Positions 61,023 through 64,000 of a stretch of DNA of 64,000 bases are shown in pieces; the first letter of the stretch is position 1, and every line of letters begins with the position of its first letter. The notes under the pieces are model-generated. The model was not told where the DNA came from, made no database searches, and saw nothing but the letters and a program-made list of their open reading frames with translations. Made by a program: the position numbers and the translations under genes. The DNA comes from Prolixibacteraceae bacterium (GTDB taxonomy: Bacteria; Bacteroidota; Bacteroidia; Bacteroidales; Prolixibacteraceae), in NCBI GenBank assembly GCA_003457135.1, contig DMSQ01000040.1, positions 1 through 64,000 of the forward strand. The letters are read 5' to 3'.

Positions 61023-61092
61023 GATTAAAATCTATATATCAGAGTTTATTAATGCCGGTTTTCTTTTTCACATTTATCTCTATATTTACAGC

Positions 61093-61197
61093 GCCAAACA
61101 CACACATATATCATATATCAGAACATTGCTGAAGGGAAGGTTTTCCCCGGTAGCAATTTCAGCGTTAGATGTTCTGATACTGAATGTGTGGTTTGGC
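61093..61197. repeat. Large multi-stem hairpin, copy 2
   Basis: An outer GCCAAAC...GTTTGGC stem, a perfect TATCAGAACAT/ATGTTCTGATA stem and an ATTGCT/AGCAAT tip nest over 105 bp. It resembles the 52693 element in size and in the A/C-rich outer arm. The following 190 bp up to 61391 show no gene. Confidence 0.6.
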
Positions 61198-61391
61198 AAC
61201 CTGCTATCGGGGTCTTTTATGCCAATAGTAAAAACGACATAACCCGATTTTTAAGCATGAGCAGTGAGCAGGTCAATTCCGAATTAAGTATTACCATACT
61301 ACTTTTCAAAAATTACAAGCTGTTTTTTTGTCCTTTGCCAGCATGTGCCCACGTTATATATTCGTGAAGTAATCACTTAAAACAGTTTATC

Positions 61392-62291
61392 ATGTACATA
61401 TTCGAAAAAACATCCGGCAAGTTCATCTTTGGCAGAACCACAGACAGTGCTTGTCAGTCCGGAAAATTTCGCATCGATCCTTCAGCCGACCGCACCAGGA
61501 TTGACATCTATCTGACTGGAAATGGAAAACAGTTTATTGCCAATAAATTGGTTGGTGAGTTTTTAAAGGCCGATGGCTCTCCTTATGCCAATTTTGCTGA
61601 ACTTGATGCAGCTACCGCTACTTTTTTCGATCCCGGGGCAGATCCGGGAGCTGCCATTACGGTAACCGGTGCATTAACCGACGCCCAGCTTCGTGCAACC
61701 GCATTACCAGTCTCAGGACCTGTCACCGACACCCAACTTCGTGCTTCCGCAGTTCCAGTCTCAGGCCCTTTAACCGACACACAGCTTCGCGCTGCGCCAC
61801 TGCCAAGCTCAAAGGCCGCGTTTGTCGAAGTAAGGCTTACACGTCCGTCAGATACCGTTCAATATGCGGCCAACGATGCAATCAATTCGAGCGTTGGAGC
61901 CCCGGTATCACTTAATCTGCCCGATATGGCTTTAGCCAATGGGCGTGGTGGATACCTGATGCAGATTGATGCAGCCAGCGATATGCTTAACCTGGCCGAT
62001 GCAACGCTAAGGCTGTGGTTTTACCGCACCGAGCCAACCGGAATTGTTGGCGATAATGTAGCCATGACCAATAGCACGGCAAACATTACCAATGGCCGTC
62101 ATTATATTGACGTGAAATTTAATTCGCTGTTGGCCGGTAGTTCCTCAGTTCTCGGACAGAATTCGCCGGTGTGGAACTATGTGTGCGATGCAGCCAGCAA
62201 AGACCTGAAATTGCGGGTTCAAACCCTCACAGCGTTCACCCCAACTTCGGGCGGGTTCATCGATTTCACTTTTACCCTAACCCAACTGTAA
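61392..62291 (+). CDS. Phage virion protein with 16-residue repeats
   Basis: The 299 residues have three tandem units of 16 residues with theme VSGPxTDTQLRAxAxP (around 61662-61806), linking a beta-rich N-terminal and C-terminal part. The stop codon shares its last base with the ATG of the DGR2 target, so the two are co-translated. It is probably a tail baseplate or fibre-base protein. Such linkers often vary in copy number. Confidence 0.7.
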   Translation: MYIFEKTSGKFIFGRTTDSACQSGKFRIDPSADRTRIDIYLTGNGKQFIANKLVGEFLKADGSPYANFAELDAATATFFDPGADPGAAITVTGALTDAQLRATALPVSGPVTDTQLRASAVPVSGPLTDTQLRAAPLPSSKAAFVEVRLTRPSDTVQYAANDAINSSVGAPVSLNLPDMALANGRGGYLMQIDAASDMLNLADATLRLWFYRTEPTGIVGDNVAMTNSTANITNGRHYIDVKFNSLLAGSSSVLGQNSPVWNYVCDAASKDLKLRVQTLTAFTPTSGGFIDFTFTLTQL

Positions 62292-63586
62292 TGGATCTCA
62301 TCCCTATATTGGCAAAAAAGAAAGCGGGACAAGGCATCTACGGGGTCGAACGGCTCCGTAGTGTTTCCGACCCCTCGTTCCCATACCTCATTGGCGATGC
62401 CGATTTACACGCCAGTTTACCACTTCACAACCAGATCAGGGCGTGTAAGGTAAACGAAAGCCGCCAGATTGTGAATTACCTGAAACCTACCGACTGGACC
62501 AAAAACGCCGATGAATCAGCTTCGGTTCTCGACGGATCCGACGGGCTGGATGTGATGATCGATAACCCCGCCTGCTGGATGATACTGGGTGGCACCGATC
62601 CGGTTTACGAACGCTGGATTGTATGTGCACAGCCATTTACTTATGGCGCCGACGTGGCTATTGAAATGCCACGCTTTGTCGATAGCCCCGATTATTGTAC
62701 CATCGACCGCACTACAGGCAAATCGCGCTCGATACGCAACGAAACTGCAAACTTTGCAGGTTCCGGATCGGGTAATACAGCCGGGGGTCTAGGCTATCCG
62801 CGCACAAGTATTTCGCGCTATGGCTACGAAACGGCAGCAGCAGCCAAGGGTGCAAGTTGGCTGGCGCTTACTTATCTCGACCGCCTGTACCTGGCTTGTA
62901 TGATGTATATCGAATACCGCACTAAAAATTTAAAGGTGGCCAATGGACCGGGAGCATCGAACTGGTCAAGCGCCGACTGGAATACCTACAACGGTTACTA
63001 TCCGGTAATTAAAATGTTCGAAGCGCAGTTAGCTCTTTCCAATACTTCCGGAATAAACACCAAAGGTTACATGACGGGCATATACACCCGCGTATTTACA
63101 AGTCCGGCATACAATACACAAGTACCGGTTTACCGGGGTAAAAATTTATTGTGGGGAAATTTATGGGCATGGATATCTGGAATCGATATCGAAATGCAAT
63201 CAGTTGCCGATGGTGGCAAAACATTTCTTTATGTGTGTTATAACAATGCGCTTCTGGATGCTAACCACAGCGATGCCAGTTTTGCATTTAAAAATGCTTA
63301 CACACTGATTGGAGAACTTCCGCGAACTGATGGATGGGCAAAAACAATTTTTCCGGGAACACTCTATGGAAATGTAAATACAGGAGTTGGAGAAACAACC
63401 TATGGCTGCGCCTACAATTGGAACGCCAACCTACCAGCTTCTGGAACTGTGCGACGCGGTGTGCTTTTCGGGGCGTCCTTGCTTTACGGTAGCGCTTGCG
63501 CCCTCGGGTCGGCGGGTGCGTTCTACGGTCCTTCGAGTTCGAACGTGTCCATCGGCGGCGGCTTCCGTGCTAACGTGTCCGGATAA
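62291..63586 (+). CDS. DGR2 target: tail-fibre-like protein with variable C-terminus
   Basis: I start at 62291 (MDLIPILAKKKAGQGIYGVE), since the ATG overlaps the previous stop and the longer frame upstream runs inside another gene. The 431 residues end in a C-type-lectin-like variable region (RGVLFGASLLYGSACALGSA) covering about residues 389-427. All differences from the template at 63804 are at adenines. It should be the receptor-binding tip of the tail fibre, with diversification changing host range. Confidence 0.88.
   Translation: MDLIPILAKKKAGQGIYGVERLRSVSDPSFPYLIGDADLHASLPLHNQIRACKVNESRQIVNYLKPTDWTKNADESASVLDGSDGLDVMIDNPACWMILGGTDPVYERWIVCAQPFTYGADVAIEMPRFVDSPDYCTIDRTTGKSRSIRNETANFAGSGSGNTAGGLGYPRTSISRYGYETAAAAKGASWLALTYLDRLYLACMMYIEYRTKNLKVANGPGASNWSSADWNTYNGYYPVIKMFEAQLALSNTSGINTKGYMTGIYTRVFTSPAYNTQVPVYRGKNLLWGNLWAWISGIDIEMQSVADGGKTFLYVCYNNALLDANHSDASFAFKNAYTLIGELPRTDGWAKTIFPGTLYGNVNTGVGETTYGCAYNWNANLPASGTVRRGVLFGASLLYGSACALGSAGAFYGPSSSNVSIGGGFRANVSG
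63456..63570 (+). repeat. DGR2 variable repeat VR3
   Basis: This 115-bp segment aligns without gaps to 63804-63918. Nineteen of 26 template adenines are replaced; none of the 89 other bases differs. It ends 16 bases before the stop codon, the canonical position. Confidence 0.95.
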
Positions 63587-63602
63587 ATCGGGGTCGAAAA
63601 AT

Positions 63603-63620
63603 CCTCGCGTTTCAGCGAGG
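63603..63620. promoter_or_regulatory. Hairpin downstream of DGR2 variable repeat
   Basis: CCTCGC/GCGAGG with a six-base loop, 33 bp after VR3. In Bordetella phage BPP-1 a similar hairpin after VR is needed for efficient retrohoming. A terminator is less likely because no T tract follows. Confidence 0.5.
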
Positions 63621-63732
63621 CCGAAACCGCAGCCGGGCTCCTCAAAATTGAAAGTCCTGGCAAAGCGAAAAACTTGAAAAAAGTGAATTGAATGAAATTG
63701 AATTTTAAAATGAAGATAAACGAAGCCTTTCT

Positions 63733-63790
63733 TCCTCCCTCCTGGTCACTGAGCTTGTCGAAGTGCGGGGAGGGTAGGGGTGGGGCTGGG
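63733..63790. repeat. Composite interspersed repeat before TR2
   Basis: A CTGAGCTTGTCGAAGTG unit sits inside a GC-rich CCTCCCTCC/GGGGAGGG repeat, just before the template. Two repeat classes are nested here. Confidence 0.6.
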
Positions 63791-63803
63791 CGGCTCATTC
63801 TCT

Positions 63804-63918
63804 GCGGTGTGCTTTTCGGGGCGAACTTGAATAACGGTAGCAATTGCGCCCTCGGGTCGGCGAATGCGAACAACGGTCCTTCGAATTCGAACGTGAACAT
63901 CGGCAGCAGCTAACGTGC
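63804..63918 (+). repeat. DGR2 template repeat TR2
   Basis: This 115-bp template has eleven AA pairs, mostly in AAC/AAT codons of the target frame. It begins 217 bp after the target's stop. No Avd-like or reverse transcriptase gene is visible in the last 82 bases, so these are expected just beyond the edge. The open frames across it are not considered genes. Confidence 0.93.
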
Positions 63919-64000
63919 CAAGGAATTAAAGGAATGAGAGCCCCGGCAGGATGCCGGAACACGACAAAAACAAAAGCCTGTTAGTAGGGAAACTGAAACC

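Noticed and set aside
33441..63770. CRISPR array from repeated CTGAG...TCGAAG units
   Set aside because: Units are irregularly spaced over tens of kb, differ in length and orientation, and have no constant-length spacers.
63692..63913. Open frame across TR2 as a gene
   Set aside because: It is made of a GC-rich repeat followed by the template; no conserved start or neighbour supports it.

Overview
The window looks like a chromosome segment of a member of the Bacteroidota, probably an anaerobic Marinilabiliales or Prolixibacteraceae-like organism. The evidence is the low-GC, AT-rich leaders with few Shine-Dalgarno sequences, a promoter of the form TTTG-N21-TAnnTTTG, DUF5777-type and SIMPL proteins, and many multihaem cytochromes. 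The assignment rests on family resemblance, not on a marker gene.

Bases 1-19,740 are host chromosome. The left edge holds the end of an ISAs1-like insertion sequence abutting the remains of a histidine kinase. A SIMPL protein, a gamma-glutamyltransferase, a single-gene Y1/REP-type transposase element with flanking palindromes, and an AddB-like nuclease follow. From 7.1 to 19.6 kb lies an electron-transfer locus. It has six c-type cytochromes carrying 42 CXXCH sites plus one CX3CH and one CX4CH, a di-haem cytochrome b-like membrane protein, a DUF5777 outer-membrane-type protein, and a ResB-CcsA haem-ligation fusion that could mature them. The parts suggest a route from membrane quinol (NapC/NirT and cytochrome b modules) through periplasmic haem chains to the outer membrane or a terminal reductase. 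The substrate cannot be read from the sequence.

From about 19.8 kb to the right edge lies a prophage or phage-like element; no integrase or right end is in the window. It opens with a divergent repressor/Cro-like pair around three matching 15-bp operators, a LuxR-type regulator and an initiator-type tRNA. Small early genes follow, then a diversity-generating retroelement (DGR1) at 23.3-25.7 kb: two tandem paralogous target genes, one template repeat, a reverse transcriptase, and an overlapping small gene. Next come a Gp37/Gp68-type protein, an ASCH-like protein, two adenine-methylase-like genes, a primase-helicase fusion, an origin-like iteron region and a cytosine methyltransferase. The structural genes are in an unusual order: S49 protease/scaffold and capsid (39-42 kb), terminase (45-47.5 kb), a block of small genes with repeated structured leaders (47.6-53 kb), sugar genes (53-56 kb), then portal, connector and tail genes (56-63.6 kb). 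The last gene is a tail-fibre-like protein whose C-terminus is the variable repeat of a second retroelement (DGR2), with its template 233 bp downstream and its reverse transcriptase presumably beyond the edge.

The main discoveries are the two adenine-mutagenised VR/TR sets in one element, with DGR1 acting on small early proteins rather than a tail fibre. In all three VR/TR comparisons every mismatch falls on a template adenine. A second is a family of repeated leader RNAs in front of small phage genes, ending in a covarying hairpin with an invariant AGGGCA loop just before the start codon. Prophage intergenic regions are also filled with interspersed palindromic repeats, some read through in frame by phage genes.
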